From positions 1 to 52,214 of the forward strand of contig JAHEYQ010000033.1 in NCBI GenBank assembly GCA_023251515.1: 52,214 bases of DNA, read 5' to 3'. Positions 6,816 to 15,379 of the stretch are shown here, piece by piece. The DNA comes from Bacteroidales bacterium. Its GTDB lineage: Bacteria > Bacteroidota > Bacteroidia > Bacteroidales > JACABE01. Position 1 is the stretch's first letter, and the number at the start of each line of letters is the position of its first letter. A model generated the notes under the pieces. The model made no database searches. It was not told the DNA's origin and was given only the letters and a program-made list of their open reading frames with translations. Both the position numbers and the translations under genes were made by a program.

Positions 6816-7598
6816 TTACTTCTTGCTAAACATCTCTGTTTTATTGTCGTAATTGATAAAATACTTTCCTTTTGGTAATTCAGAGGTATCTATATATTTT
6901 TCAGTACCCGAGGTAATTAAGTTTCCTGTTTCGTCAATAATTTCGTACATGGTAGTTGCAGTAAAAGCAATTCTGTCTTTTACTTTTTCGGTAACAATCA
7001 TAATTTCTTTACCGGGTTGTGTATATTTTATTTCTTTCGATACAGTTTCTTTGTTTTTATCATTTATAAACTTTACCCTGAATAAATTCAGTCCTGTGTT
7101 TGTGTTTATTTCATAAGTATATGAATTAAATCCTGTTGTATCTTTTGATTTAACTTCACCAGCTTTAACCCATTTTTTCCAACGAAATTGTTCAACAACA
7201 AAAATACCTTCACCGCAATTTCCTTTAATATCCCACACCAGTAATCCTTTGCGGTTAACTTTAACACTATTAAATCCAAAATCAAATTTTTCCTGCAATA
7301 CCTGAGGATTAATAATGCTTGGTTTACAACCGTTTTTGTGGAAAATACGGACATTAACATTGCTCCCTTTTTCAATACCCATTTGCGAAAAATCAACTTC
7401 AAAACTATTGGAATTCAATTCGTCACGAGTTTTTTTGCCATTCACCCAAACTTCTGAAATACAAAAACCATTTCCTGAACTGGGGTTGTTTATATAGATG
7501 TTTTTTCCGTTAAATGTTCCCTCAATTTTTATTTCCTGTGCAAACAATTGAGTAGTTCCAAATAATAATATGATTGATAATAAGGATTTTATATTCAT
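6816..7598 (-). CDS. secreted hypothetical protein, possible T9SS cargo
   Basis: A 260-residue exported protein. An N-terminal signal peptide (MNIKSLLSIILLFGTTQLFA) ends at an AxA-like site. The beta-rich body contains four cysteines that could form disulphides. The tail (ETGNLITSGTEKYIDTSELPKGKYFINY) resembles the type A sorting domain of the Bacteroidota type IX secretion system, where a DLSxLPxGxY-like stretch precedes a basic end. The family of the body is not recognised. It stands between two terminators as a single-gene unit. Confidence 0.8.
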   Translation of the reverse strand: MNIKSLLSIILLFGTTQLFAQEIKIEGTFNGKNIYINNPSSGNGFCISEVWVNGKKTRDELNSNSFEVDFSQMGIEKGSNVNVRIFHKNGCKPSIINPQVLQEKFDFGFNSVKVNRKGLLVWDIKGNCGEGIFVVEQFRWKKWVKAGEVKSKDTTGFNSYTYEINTNTGLNLFRVKFINDKNKETVSKEIKYTQPGKEIMIVTEKVKDRIAFTATTMYEIIDETGNLITSGTEKYIDTSELPKGKYFINYDNKTEMFSKK

Positions 7599-7635
7599 AT
7601 AAAAAAATTAAAATTGAAATGCAATATTAAAAAAA

Positions 7636-7670
7636 AAAAAGGATGATAGCTATCAGCAATCATCCTTTTT
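7636..7670 (-). terminator. terminator of the FadL-like gene
   Basis: A 12-bp stem (AAAAAGGATGAT 7636-7647, with 7659-7670) is followed on the minus strand by a run of about ten T residues, directly past the stop of the 7688 gene. Confidence 0.85.
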
Positions 7671-7687
7671 CTGAAAAATATTAATTT

Positions 7688-9139
7688 TTAATATTTAAAA
7701 CCTATGGTAAGCATAATGTTATGACCTTTAATATCATTTTTAACTGGAGAAACCAGACTTGGATCGTAGAAATAGTAATTTTCAGTTTGTTTTGAATATG
7801 AATATGCCATATCCATGTAAAATGTTTTTTCGCGGAAACCCATCCCAAACGACATTACTTTGCGTTCTCCATCATTATTTACCGATGTTGAGTATGGACT
7901 GCCATAAATTCCATAACCTGCTCTGAATGTTATCGGATCTAATCTCCATTCGGTTCCTAATCTGATATTTGCAGCAGAAGTATATTTACCCTGAATTTTA
8001 TTGTTTTCTTCATAAAAATCATAATTATCAGCTCTTAAGCGAGATTCAGCAAAATCCATAAATTCATAATCTGCACTTATTAAACCATATTCACCTATTA
8101 CAAAAGCCAAGCTACCAATTACTCTCACTGGTGTTGTTAATTCATAATCATAAAGCCCTTTTGGAGAACTTACAGAATGTTTTCCTTGGTTACCAAGATC
8201 TGATTCAATTTTTCTGCTATATTCGTCCTGCATAGAATAGTAATAAGTTGGTGTATGGAAAGCAACACCAAGTCTAACCAAATCAACCGGTCGATAAATC
8301 ATCCCGAACTTGAAGTTGATACCGGCTCCGGTTGTAGCCAAATCATCATATAAAGTAAATGAATTGAAATTGTTGATTTTGTTTTCAGTATCTATTTCTT
8401 TGTAGGTAGATTGTTCGAAGTAACGGATAAACGGAAAACCAAGTGTAGCACCAATATATAATTTATCGCTATAGTTTCCGCCCAACGACATTACAACTTC
8501 GTTTATTGAACCATTGGTCGCAACTGTTTTTCTTTGAGTTACATTGCCATTTGCAACGGCAGTATAAGTTGTTGAGTCGCCTGTTGGATTTATTAAATAT
8601 GCATCATAAGCTAAACGCGAATCAAAATCATTTAGATTATAAGGTTTATTGCCGGTTGCATTTTGTGCAAATTGTTGTAGCATCGAACTTCCGGCATTAT
8701 AACCTTCCATTATCATTCTGTTGTTGAAATTATTCAACCTGTTGATACCGAAGCCAAATTGGGCAGCTTTCCATCCGTTACCAGAAAAAAGATTGCCTCT
8801 TTTGTAGAAAGTATAAACAAAACCGAGATTTCCCATATTGAAGTTATATTTATAATCTTCTCTTTTGGGCGAACTTAAAAAATCTGAATTGGTTCTCCCA
8901 ATATAAAAAGATGGAGTAAATGTAAATTCAGAAATTTTGTATAAACCGATTCCGGCAGGATTAATGCTAAGTGATGAAAAATCAGCACCTAGTGCACCAA
9001 AAGCACCTCCAATAGCTGTAGATCTGGCAGTTCCGCCATAATACAATTGCGAGTATCTGAGTGCGTCCATATCATTTTGACCTATTGTAGTTGAAATTGC
9101 TGTCAAAATTATAATTATTGTAAAATATAGCCTTTTCAT
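7688..9139 (-). CDS. outer-membrane beta-barrel protein, OmpP1/FadL-like
   Basis: A 483-residue protein with a signal peptide (MKRLYFTIIIILTAISTTIG). The N-terminal block GGTARSTAIGGAFGALGADFSSLSINPAGIG is characteristic of FadL/OmpP1/TodX-like transport barrels. The rest alternates aromatic and polar residues as in a multi-strand outer-membrane barrel and ends in a Phe-Lys-Tyr terminus suited to barrel assembly. FadL-type proteins import hydrophobic compounds; the substrate here cannot be read. It lies 38 bp downstream of the Asn/Tyr-rich lipoprotein gene and probably shares its transcript. Confidence 0.85.
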   Translation of the reverse strand: MKRLYFTIIIILTAISTTIGQNDMDALRYSQLYYGGTARSTAIGGAFGALGADFSSLSINPAGIGLYKISEFTFTPSFYIGRTNSDFLSSPKREDYKYNFNMGNLGFVYTFYKRGNLFSGNGWKAAQFGFGINRLNNFNNRMIMEGYNAGSSMLQQFAQNATGNKPYNLNDFDSRLAYDAYLINPTGDSTTYTAVANGNVTQRKTVATNGSINEVVMSLGGNYSDKLYIGATLGFPFIRYFEQSTYKEIDTENKINNFNSFTLYDDLATTGAGINFKFGMIYRPVDLVRLGVAFHTPTYYYSMQDEYSRKIESDLGNQGKHSVSSPKGLYDYELTTPVRVIGSLAFVIGEYGLISADYEFMDFAESRLRADNYDFYEENNKIQGKYTSAANIRLGTEWRLDPITFRAGYGIYGSPYSTSVNNDGERKVMSFGMGFREKTFYMDMAYSYSKQTENYYFYDPSLVSPVKNDIKGHNIMLTIGFKY

Positions 9140-9177
9140 TTTGTATTATTTTTGATTAAAACTTGTTTTTATTTTGA

Positions 9178-10869
9178 TTAACGTCTTCTGTCATTTCCTC
9201 CCGAACTTCCTCCGCCTGATCTTGAACCTGAATTACTTCCACCCGAGTTAGATGGTGGAGGTGTATATGTTGACCTGCTTGGAGCTGGTGCACTATAGCT
9301 ATTGTTAGAAGGTGGAGGTGTATATGTTGGTTGAGAACTTCTGCTCGAATTATTTACAGGTGGATTATAATTCCTTTGTTGATTATCAGATGGTGTTGAA
9401 TAATTTCTGTTGTTATAATTTGGAGTAGAATTATTATTCTGATTAGATCTTTGATAATTCTGATTTGTATTAGCAGGTGTAGTTTGTTGTTGGTTTCTTT
9501 CGTAAATATAATTTCTTTCGTTTTTATATTTAGGATTTTCAAACTGTTGGCTTGAACGTGGTTGCGAATAAGATGGTGAATTATAAGATTTTGGTTCATT
9601 CAGGCTTTCAGTATTTGAAGCTGGTTTTTCTCTTTGCATTTCCTGATTTGAACGGCTGTATCTTTGATAATTATTAATCCTTACATTAGAATTATTTTGA
9701 TTAGCTGGTGAGCTATAAGTTCTTGAATTAGAATTATTCTGTACATTCTGGTCGTTTCTTCTGTCAATATTTGAATTAACAGGAGAATATTGACGGCTAT
9801 CAGAATTTGTATTGCTAAGTCTGCTGTCGCTATTACTTATTGCTGTATTTGTATTGTCAATTCTTTTAATGTCTGATTGATTGTTGTTGGAATTAATATT
9901 TGAATTTCCGGCAGGATTTTCTGAAGAAATTCTTTTGTCAGCAGTTGTATTTCCCGAAGGATTATTATTTGAACTTCTGCTAGTAGAGTTTGTAACAACT
10001 TTATTGTCTGTTCTTTCTGTAGCATTTACTGTTGGTGTTCTTGAAAGACTTCCAACTTTAACTCCTCCATTATTTCCTGGATTAGAAGAAGGTAAACTGC
10101 CGTTTGATGAACTTGAGTAACTTCTTGGACCAAAATATGTTGATGAACTGCCTCCTCCATAATTATTGTCATTAGAAGCCCAATATCCATCATTGTAACC
10201 GTCATTGTAGCCATGCCAGTATGATCCATAGCCATAATTTCCACCCCAATATGGATAATACCAGTTGTTATATCCAAAGCCAAATCCCAGATTACCAAAA
10301 CCCCAGCCAAAACCTATACTCCAGTATGGGTTATAATATGAATAGGAGGGACCCCACCAGTTATATCCCATATAAATACTAGTACCATAATAAAATGGAT
10401 CGTTAATATACCAATACATATTGGTGTAATAATCATCATAATAGCCCCAATTATGGCAAGGGCTATGGAATCTTTTTAATCTTGATGAATACTGATAATC
10501 ATAGTAATCATCTGCATCATACGTTGAATAATTTGTGTTTTCTGAAACTGTGTTGTTATCTTCAGAATCAGTATTTGTACTTAATTCTGTATTAGCTGTT
10601 TGGCTATCTTTGTATTTTTGATAACTTGAAGCAGATTTGTCATTTGGTTGATTATCGGTATTATAACTATTTGGTGTTACCGATATATAATCGTTTGACG
10701 GTGTAACTTTAAGCCTTTCAGTTACTTGTTCGTTATTAACTGTTTCTTTTTTTGGCTTTTTAGAAGTATAAACGCCATCATCATCATAGTTTGATGATAA
10801 TTGATTTGTTGCTGTACAGGCGGTTAGCAAAAGTAAAGGTAATACAGCTATTTTTAAAAGAGTTCTCAT
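9178..10869 (-). CDS. Asn/Ser/Tyr-rich low-complexity lipoprotein
   Basis: A 563-residue putative lipoprotein with lipobox LLLLTACTAT (Cys about residue 18). It has three low-complexity zones: a charged N-terminal region, a Tyr/Trp/Gly-rich centre of roughly residues 120-250 (repeated NWGYYDDYY-like blocks), and a long Asn/Ser/Gln/Pro-rich tail with repeats of the TYTPPPSNN type, ending NDRRR. The composition suggests an extended or disordered surface protein. Similar proteins are often mis-annotated as vitellogenin-like. No enzymatic motif is seen. The FadL-like barrel gene follows in the same direction, so a cell-envelope role is likely. Confidence 0.75.
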   Translation of the reverse strand: MRTLLKIAVLPLLLLTACTATNQLSSNYDDDGVYTSKKPKKETVNNEQVTERLKVTPSNDYISVTPNSYNTDNQPNDKSASSYQKYKDSQTANTELSTNTDSEDNNTVSENTNYSTYDADDYYDYQYSSRLKRFHSPCHNWGYYDDYYTNMYWYINDPFYYGTSIYMGYNWWGPSYSYYNPYWSIGFGWGFGNLGFGFGYNNWYYPYWGGNYGYGSYWHGYNDGYNDGYWASNDNNYGGGSSSTYFGPRSYSSSSNGSLPSSNPGNNGGVKVGSLSRTPTVNATERTDNKVVTNSTSRSSNNNPSGNTTADKRISSENPAGNSNINSNNNQSDIKRIDNTNTAISNSDSRLSNTNSDSRQYSPVNSNIDRRNDQNVQNNSNSRTYSSPANQNNSNVRINNYQRYSRSNQEMQREKPASNTESLNEPKSYNSPSYSQPRSSQQFENPKYKNERNYIYERNQQQTTPANTNQNYQRSNQNNNSTPNYNNRNYSTPSDNQQRNYNPPVNNSSRSSQPTYTPPPSNNSYSAPAPSRSTYTPPPSNSGGSNSGSRSGGGSSGGNDRRR

Positions 10870-10930
10870 TATTAGGTCCTCCTCGATTTTAAATTATTTT
10901 ATTTATTGTAAATCTTATGCTTATATTTTT

Positions 10931-10938
10931 TAATTTTG
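10931..10938 (+). promoter_or_regulatory. proS promoter -7 box TAATTTTG
   Basis: It is a good match to TAnnTTTG, about 62 bp before the proS ATG, in the intergenic region divergent from the 10869 lipoprotein gene. A clear TTG -33 is not evident upstream. Confidence 0.5.
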
Positions 10939-10999
10939 CATAAAATTTATACAGATTTTTTCTTTATAAACACACAAATTTTATACCAAAGTCAGGGAT

Positions 11000-12472
11000 A
11001 TGGCAAAAGATTTTACAAAAAGAGCTGATAATTATTCGCAATGGTACAATGAGCTGGTAATTAAAGCTGATTTAGCTGAAAATTCAGCAGTTAGAGGTTG
11101 CATGGTTATTAAACCTTATGGTTATGCAATATGGGAGAAAATGCAGGCTGCATTAGACAAAATGTTTAAAGATACTGGACATCAAAACGCTTATTTCCCG
11201 TTATTTATACCAAAATCATTTTTCAGTAAAGAAGCAAGTCATGTTGAAGGATTTGCAAAAGAATGTGCAGTTGTTACGCATTATCGTCTTAAAACTGATA
11301 CTGACGGTAAAATTGTAGTTGATGAAACGGCAAAGCTTGAGGAAGAATTAATTGTTCGACCAACTTCCGAAACGATAATATGGGATACTTACCGCAACTG
11401 GATACAATCATACAGAGATTTACCAATACTTGTAAATCAATGGGCTAATGTTGTGAGATGGGAAATGAGAACCCGTTTATTTCTTCGTACTGCCGAATTT
11501 TTATGGCAGGAAGGTCATACAGCGCATGCAACACAGGCTGAAGCATTGGAAGAAACTCGCAAAATGCTTGATGTTTATGCAAATTTTGCTGAAAACTGGA
11601 TGGCAGTTCCTGTAGTTAAAGGTGTAAAAACTGCTAATGAAAGATTTGCTGGTGCCCTAGATACTTACTGTATTGAAGCATTGATGCAAGATGGCAAAGC
11701 TTTACAGGCCGGAACTTCACATTTTTTAGGTCAGAATTTTGCAAAAGCATTTGATGTTAAATATCTTACCAAAGAAAATAAACAAGAATATGTTTGGGCA
11801 ACTTCTTGGGGAGTTTCTACACGATTGATGGGTGCATTGGTTATGGCTCATTCTGATGATAATGGATTGGTACTACCGCCAAAATTGGCTCCAATTCAGG
11901 TTGTTATTGTTCCTATTTACAAAAATAGTGAACAGTTGGCACAAATCTCCGAAAGGGTTCAGCAAATCAAGAAAGCGATTGAAGCTAAGGGCATCAGTGT
12001 TAAATTTGATGATCGCGAAACGTATAAACCAGGTTGGAAATTTGCTGAATATGAATTTAAAGGTGTTCCATTGCGTTTAGCAATTGGTCCTCGTGATCTG
12101 GAAGAAGGAACAATTGAAGTTGCTCGTCGTGATACTATGGAAAAATCTGTTTATCAACAGATTGATATTGAAAATAAAGTTGAACATCTTCTTGAAGCTA
12201 TTCAGGAAAATTTATATCAGAAAGCATTAAATTTCAGGGATATGTCAACTTATAAAGTAGATACTTGGGATGAATTTAAAGATGCAATTGAAAATAGAGG
12301 TGGTTTTGTTTTAGCTCATTGGGATGGTACAACCGAAACTGAGTTGAAAATCAAAGAATTGACAAAAGCTACTATTCGTACAATACCTTTGAATAATCCA
12401 CAGGAAATGGGTAAATGTATTTTAACAGGAAAACCTTCAGTTCAGAGAGTAATTTTTGCTAAGTCATATTAA
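11000..12472 (+). CDS. proS: prolyl-tRNA synthetase (short, archaeal/eukaryal-like type)
   Basis: A 490-residue class II aminoacyl-tRNA synthetase charging tRNA-Pro. Motif 2 region [20 protein letters not shown] (about 153-172) and the RPTSETIIW block (about 120) are diagnostic, and [17 protein letters not shown] follows as motif 3 near residue 275. There is no YbaK-like editing insert, and the protein has a C-terminal extension ending in Tyr, as in type 3 ProRS. This form is usual in Bacteroidota. The gene has its own promoter and a hairpin terminator. Confidence 0.96.
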   Translation: MAKDFTKRADNYSQWYNELVIKADLAENSAVRGCMVIKPYGYAIWEKMQAALDKMFKDTGHQNAYFPLFIPKSFFSKEASHVEGFAKECAVVTHYRLKTDTDGKIVVDETAKLEEELIVRPTSETIIWDTYRNWIQSYRDLPILVNQWANVVRWEMRTRLFLRTAEFLWQEGHTAHATQAEALEETRKMLDVYANFAENWMAVPVVKGVKTANERFAGALDTYCIEALMQDGKALQAGTSHFLGQNFAKAFDVKYLTKENKQEYVWATSWGVSTRLMGALVMAHSDDNGLVLPPKLAPIQVVIVPIYKNSEQLAQISERVQQIKKAIEAKGISVKFDDRETYKPGWKFAEYEFKGVPLRLAIGPRDLEEGTIEVARRDTMEKSVYQQIDIENKVEHLLEAIQENLYQKALNFRDMSTYKVDTWDEFKDAIENRGGFVLAHWDGTTETELKIKELTKATIRTIPLNNPQEMGKCILTGKPSVQRVIFAKSY

Positions 12473-12495
12473 TAATTTATTGATATTCAATTTAT

Positions 12496-12531
12496 AACCC
12501 TGACAGGTTTTTATACTTGTCAGGGTTTTTA
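12496..12531 (+). terminator. proS terminator (CTGACAGG-family hairpin)
   Basis: A 10-bp stem (AACCCTGACA 12496-12505, with TGTCAGGGTT 12518-12527) is followed by TTTT, 24 bp after the proS stop. Confidence 0.8.
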
Positions 12532-12544
12532 ATAAATTTAATTG

Positions 12545-13417
12545 ATGAAAGTTGCTGGTTTTAGTTTTGTTCGTAATGCAATAAAATTTGATTATCCGAT
12601 AATTGAAGCAATTACTTCAATATTACCTGTTTGCGACGAATTTGTTGTTGCTGTCGGAAAGTCGGATGATGATACTTTAAATTTAATTAAAAGTATTAAT
12701 TCTCCTAAAATCAGAATTATAGAAACTGTTTGGGATGACAATTTGCGTGAAGGAGGAAGGGTTTTAGCAGTTGAAACCGATAAAGCTTTAAAAGCAATCA
12801 GTACAGATTGTGATTGGGCGTTTTATATTCAGGGAGATGAGGTTGTTCATGAGAAATATCATGATGAAATCAGGGCTGCAATGCTAAAATGGAAAGATAA
12901 TAAAAAGGTTGACGGACTTTTATTTAATTATCTGCATTTTTATGGTAGTTTTGATTATGTTGCTGATGCACCCAATTGGTATCGCAAAGAAATCCGGATT
13001 GTAAGACCTGATGCAGATATTTTCTCATATAAAGATGCTCAGGGATTTCGGAAGTTAGATAATAAAGTTCTGAAAGTGAAGCCAATTAATGCGTTTGTAT
13101 ATCATTACGGATGGGTAAAAAAGCCTGAAATTATGCAACAAAAGCAGGAAAATTTCAATAAATTATGGCATGATGATGATTGGGTTGAAAAAAATGTACC
13201 TAAAAGAAATGAATTTGATTATTCTGCAATCAATTCATTATCATTATTTAAAGAAACTCATCCAAATGTTATGAAATCGAGAATTGAGCAATCAAATTGG
13301 AAATTCGATTTTGACCTTTCATATAAAAACTATCGTATAAAAGATAAATTCAAGATGTTTGTTGAAAAGTTAACAGGCTATCGGATAGGTGAATATAAGA
13401 ATTATAGAATAATATAG
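12545..13417 (+). CDS. glycosyltransferase family 2-like protein
   Basis: A 290-residue protein with a GT-A-like start (AGFSFVRNAIKFDYPIIEAI) resembling family 2 glycosyltransferases that begin with a short beta strand and an N-E/R-A-like helix. YIQGDEVVH near residue 97 may serve as the DxD-like nucleotide-sugar or metal site. There is no membrane segment, so it is cytosolic. I chose the ATG at 12545 rather than the TTG just upstream. It converges on the minus-strand polysaccharide operon and may act with it, on a substrate that cannot be inferred. Confidence 0.75.
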   Translation: MKVAGFSFVRNAIKFDYPIIEAITSILPVCDEFVVAVGKSDDDTLNLIKSINSPKIRIIETVWDDNLREGGRVLAVETDKALKAISTDCDWAFYIQGDEVVHEKYHDEIRAAMLKWKDNKKVDGLLFNYLHFYGSFDYVADAPNWYRKEIRIVRPDADIFSYKDAQGFRKLDNKVLKVKPINAFVYHYGWVKKPEIMQQKQENFNKLWHDDDWVEKNVPKRNEFDYSAINSLSLFKETHPNVMKSRIEQSNWKFDFDLSYKNYRIKDKFKMFVEKLTGYRIGEYKNYRII

Positions 13418-13421
13418 TTTT

Positions 13422-15371
13422 TTAATCTACAAATTTCTTAAACCAGATTTCTAAAGCCATTATTTGCCACAATGTATTGGCATAGGCGGCATTCCCATTC
13501 AAATATTTTTTGTATTCATCTCTTATAAACTGATGATTATAAATGTCTCTGTTATTAAATTCATTAGAATTTAATAAATTTTCCATATATGGTTTCATTT
13601 CATTCCTAAGCCAGAAATGTTCGCCGGGAGCCAGAAACCCAACTTTGTCTTTGCGCTCCATAATTTCTTTTGGCACAATGTTTTTTAATGCTTCTCTGTG
13701 AATATATTTTCCTTTTTCTTTATGAATTTTATATTCTGAAGGAAGAGAAAATGCAAATTCAACCAATCGATAATCTAAAAAAGGAACACGGCTTTCAATA
13801 GAATGTGCCATAGAGTTTCTATCTTCAAAATGCAATAAGGTTTGTATTGAAGTGGACATCATTTGATTATACAAAAAATTAGATAATTTATCTGTTTGCA
13901 AATCTCTGATATTGTTAAAGATGGAAGAATCATCAAATTCTAATTTCAATGGATTTCCTAATCTTCTTTTGGCTTCTTGTTTATAAATTGTAGATTCGGA
14001 GAAAAATAGAACTGCAGCTAACTTCATTAGTTTAGAAGTCAGATTTCCTTTTGGGTTATATTTCACATAATCAGGATATTCTTTGGCAAATTGCATAAGT
14101 TTACCAGATTTAAGTAAATAGGCATAATATCTGTAAAAAGCATGATGATAACCACCTGTGATTTCGTCACTTCCTTGTCCGTCGAGCAATACAGTTACTC
14201 CGTTTTCACGGGCAATTTTCATTACATAGTTTTGCGAAATGGCACTTGAGCCAGGCACCGGATAATCGTGATGCCAGGTAATGTTTTCAATATCATTTAA
14301 TACTGTTTCTGCATTTGCCGAAACATAAAATGCTTGGGCATTAAACTTTTCGGCAACCAGTTTTATCCATTTTCTTTCGTCGTATTGTGGTGCGTAAGTA
14401 TAATAAGATGAGAATGTTTTGAATTTTTTATCAGTGCATCCGACAGCAGCAGCAACAATTGCCGAAGAATCTAATCCTCCGCTTAATGCACTGCCTACTT
14501 CCACATCGCTTCGCATTCGTAATTTTACTGCATCTGAAAATAATTCACGATAAGAAGTACATGCGTCTTCAAAGGTTAAGGTTGATTTTCCAAATGTTTG
14601 TGTTGGTAAATCATAATATCTTTTTATTTCCATTTTCCCATTCTGAATGGTAATGAAATGAGAATGAGGTAGTATTTTTATATTTTGAAAGTAAGAACAA
14701 TCAGAATTTATCAGATATGAGCCTATTTTCAAGCTTTTGTAAATCACTTCTTTATTGATACTTTTATCAATATTGTTTATTAATATTTGTTTGATTTCTG
14801 AACCAAAAATAAATTGATTTCCATCAAAATAATAATTAAATGGTTTTACACCAAAGCGATCGCGGGCACAGAAAAGCATTTTTTTTGAATTATCCCATAA
14901 AGCAAACGACCACATGCCGTTGAATCGGTTCAAACAATCTGTTCCCCAAATTTTATATGCATTCAGAATTACTTCAGTATCAGTTGCTGTTGTAAAAGTG
15001 CATCCCAATTTTTTTAGTTCTTCTCTGAGTTCTATATAATTGTAAATTTCGCCATTAAAAACAATCCATAGTTGTCCGTAGTCAATGCTCATTGGTTGAT
15101 GTCCTTTGGGACTTAAATCCAATATAGATAAGCGTCTGAATCCCATTCCTAAATTTGCAGCAAAATCATTTGATAATGAATTTGTTGTTGCTTTTATTTC
15201 CGGTATGGTTTCTTCTCCATGGCAATGAATAGTTTTTCCTTCTGAAGTGTTTGTAAGCACAAATCCTTCATCATCAGGACCTCTGTGACGAATGATTTTT
15301 GCCATTTGATTGAGCTTTTCTACTTCAACTGCTTTGTTATTAATATTGAAAATTCCACAAATTCCGCACAT
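13422..15371 (-). CDS. asparagine synthetase (glutamine-hydrolysing), paralogue 1
   Basis: A 649-residue two-domain enzyme. The N-terminal glutaminase domain begins MCGICG with nucleophile Cys2 and contains RHRGPDDEG and NGEIYNY. The C-terminal synthetase domain carries the pyrophosphate-binding loop SGGLDSS (297-303). It has a His/Cys-containing stretch (HCHGEETIPE, about residue 48-57) shared with its neighbour. AsnB-like enzymes in polysaccharide clusters may amidate sugar or amino-acid carboxylates instead of making bulk asparagine; the real substrate is unknown. It lies 8 bp after the second paralogue and is the last gene of the operon. Confidence 0.88.
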   Translation of the reverse strand: MCGICGIFNINNKAVEVEKLNQMAKIIRHRGPDDEGFVLTNTSEGKTIHCHGEETIPEIKATTNSLSNDFAANLGMGFRRLSILDLSPKGHQPMSIDYGQLWIVFNGEIYNYIELREELKKLGCTFTTATDTEVILNAYKIWGTDCLNRFNGMWSFALWDNSKKMLFCARDRFGVKPFNYYFDGNQFIFGSEIKQILINNIDKSINKEVIYKSLKIGSYLINSDCSYFQNIKILPHSHFITIQNGKMEIKRYYDLPTQTFGKSTLTFEDACTSYRELFSDAVKLRMRSDVEVGSALSGGLDSSAIVAAAVGCTDKKFKTFSSYYTYAPQYDERKWIKLVAEKFNAQAFYVSANAETVLNDIENITWHHDYPVPGSSAISQNYVMKIARENGVTVLLDGQGSDEITGGYHHAFYRYYAYLLKSGKLMQFAKEYPDYVKYNPKGNLTSKLMKLAAVLFFSESTIYKQEAKRRLGNPLKLEFDDSSIFNNIRDLQTDKLSNFLYNQMMSTSIQTLLHFEDRNSMAHSIESRVPFLDYRLVEFAFSLPSEYKIHKEKGKYIHREALKNIVPKEIMERKDKVGFLAPGEHFWLRNEMKPYMENLLNSNEFNNRDIYNHQFIRDEYKKYLNGNAAYANTLWQIMALEIWFKKFVD

Positions 15372-15379
15372 AATCTAAG

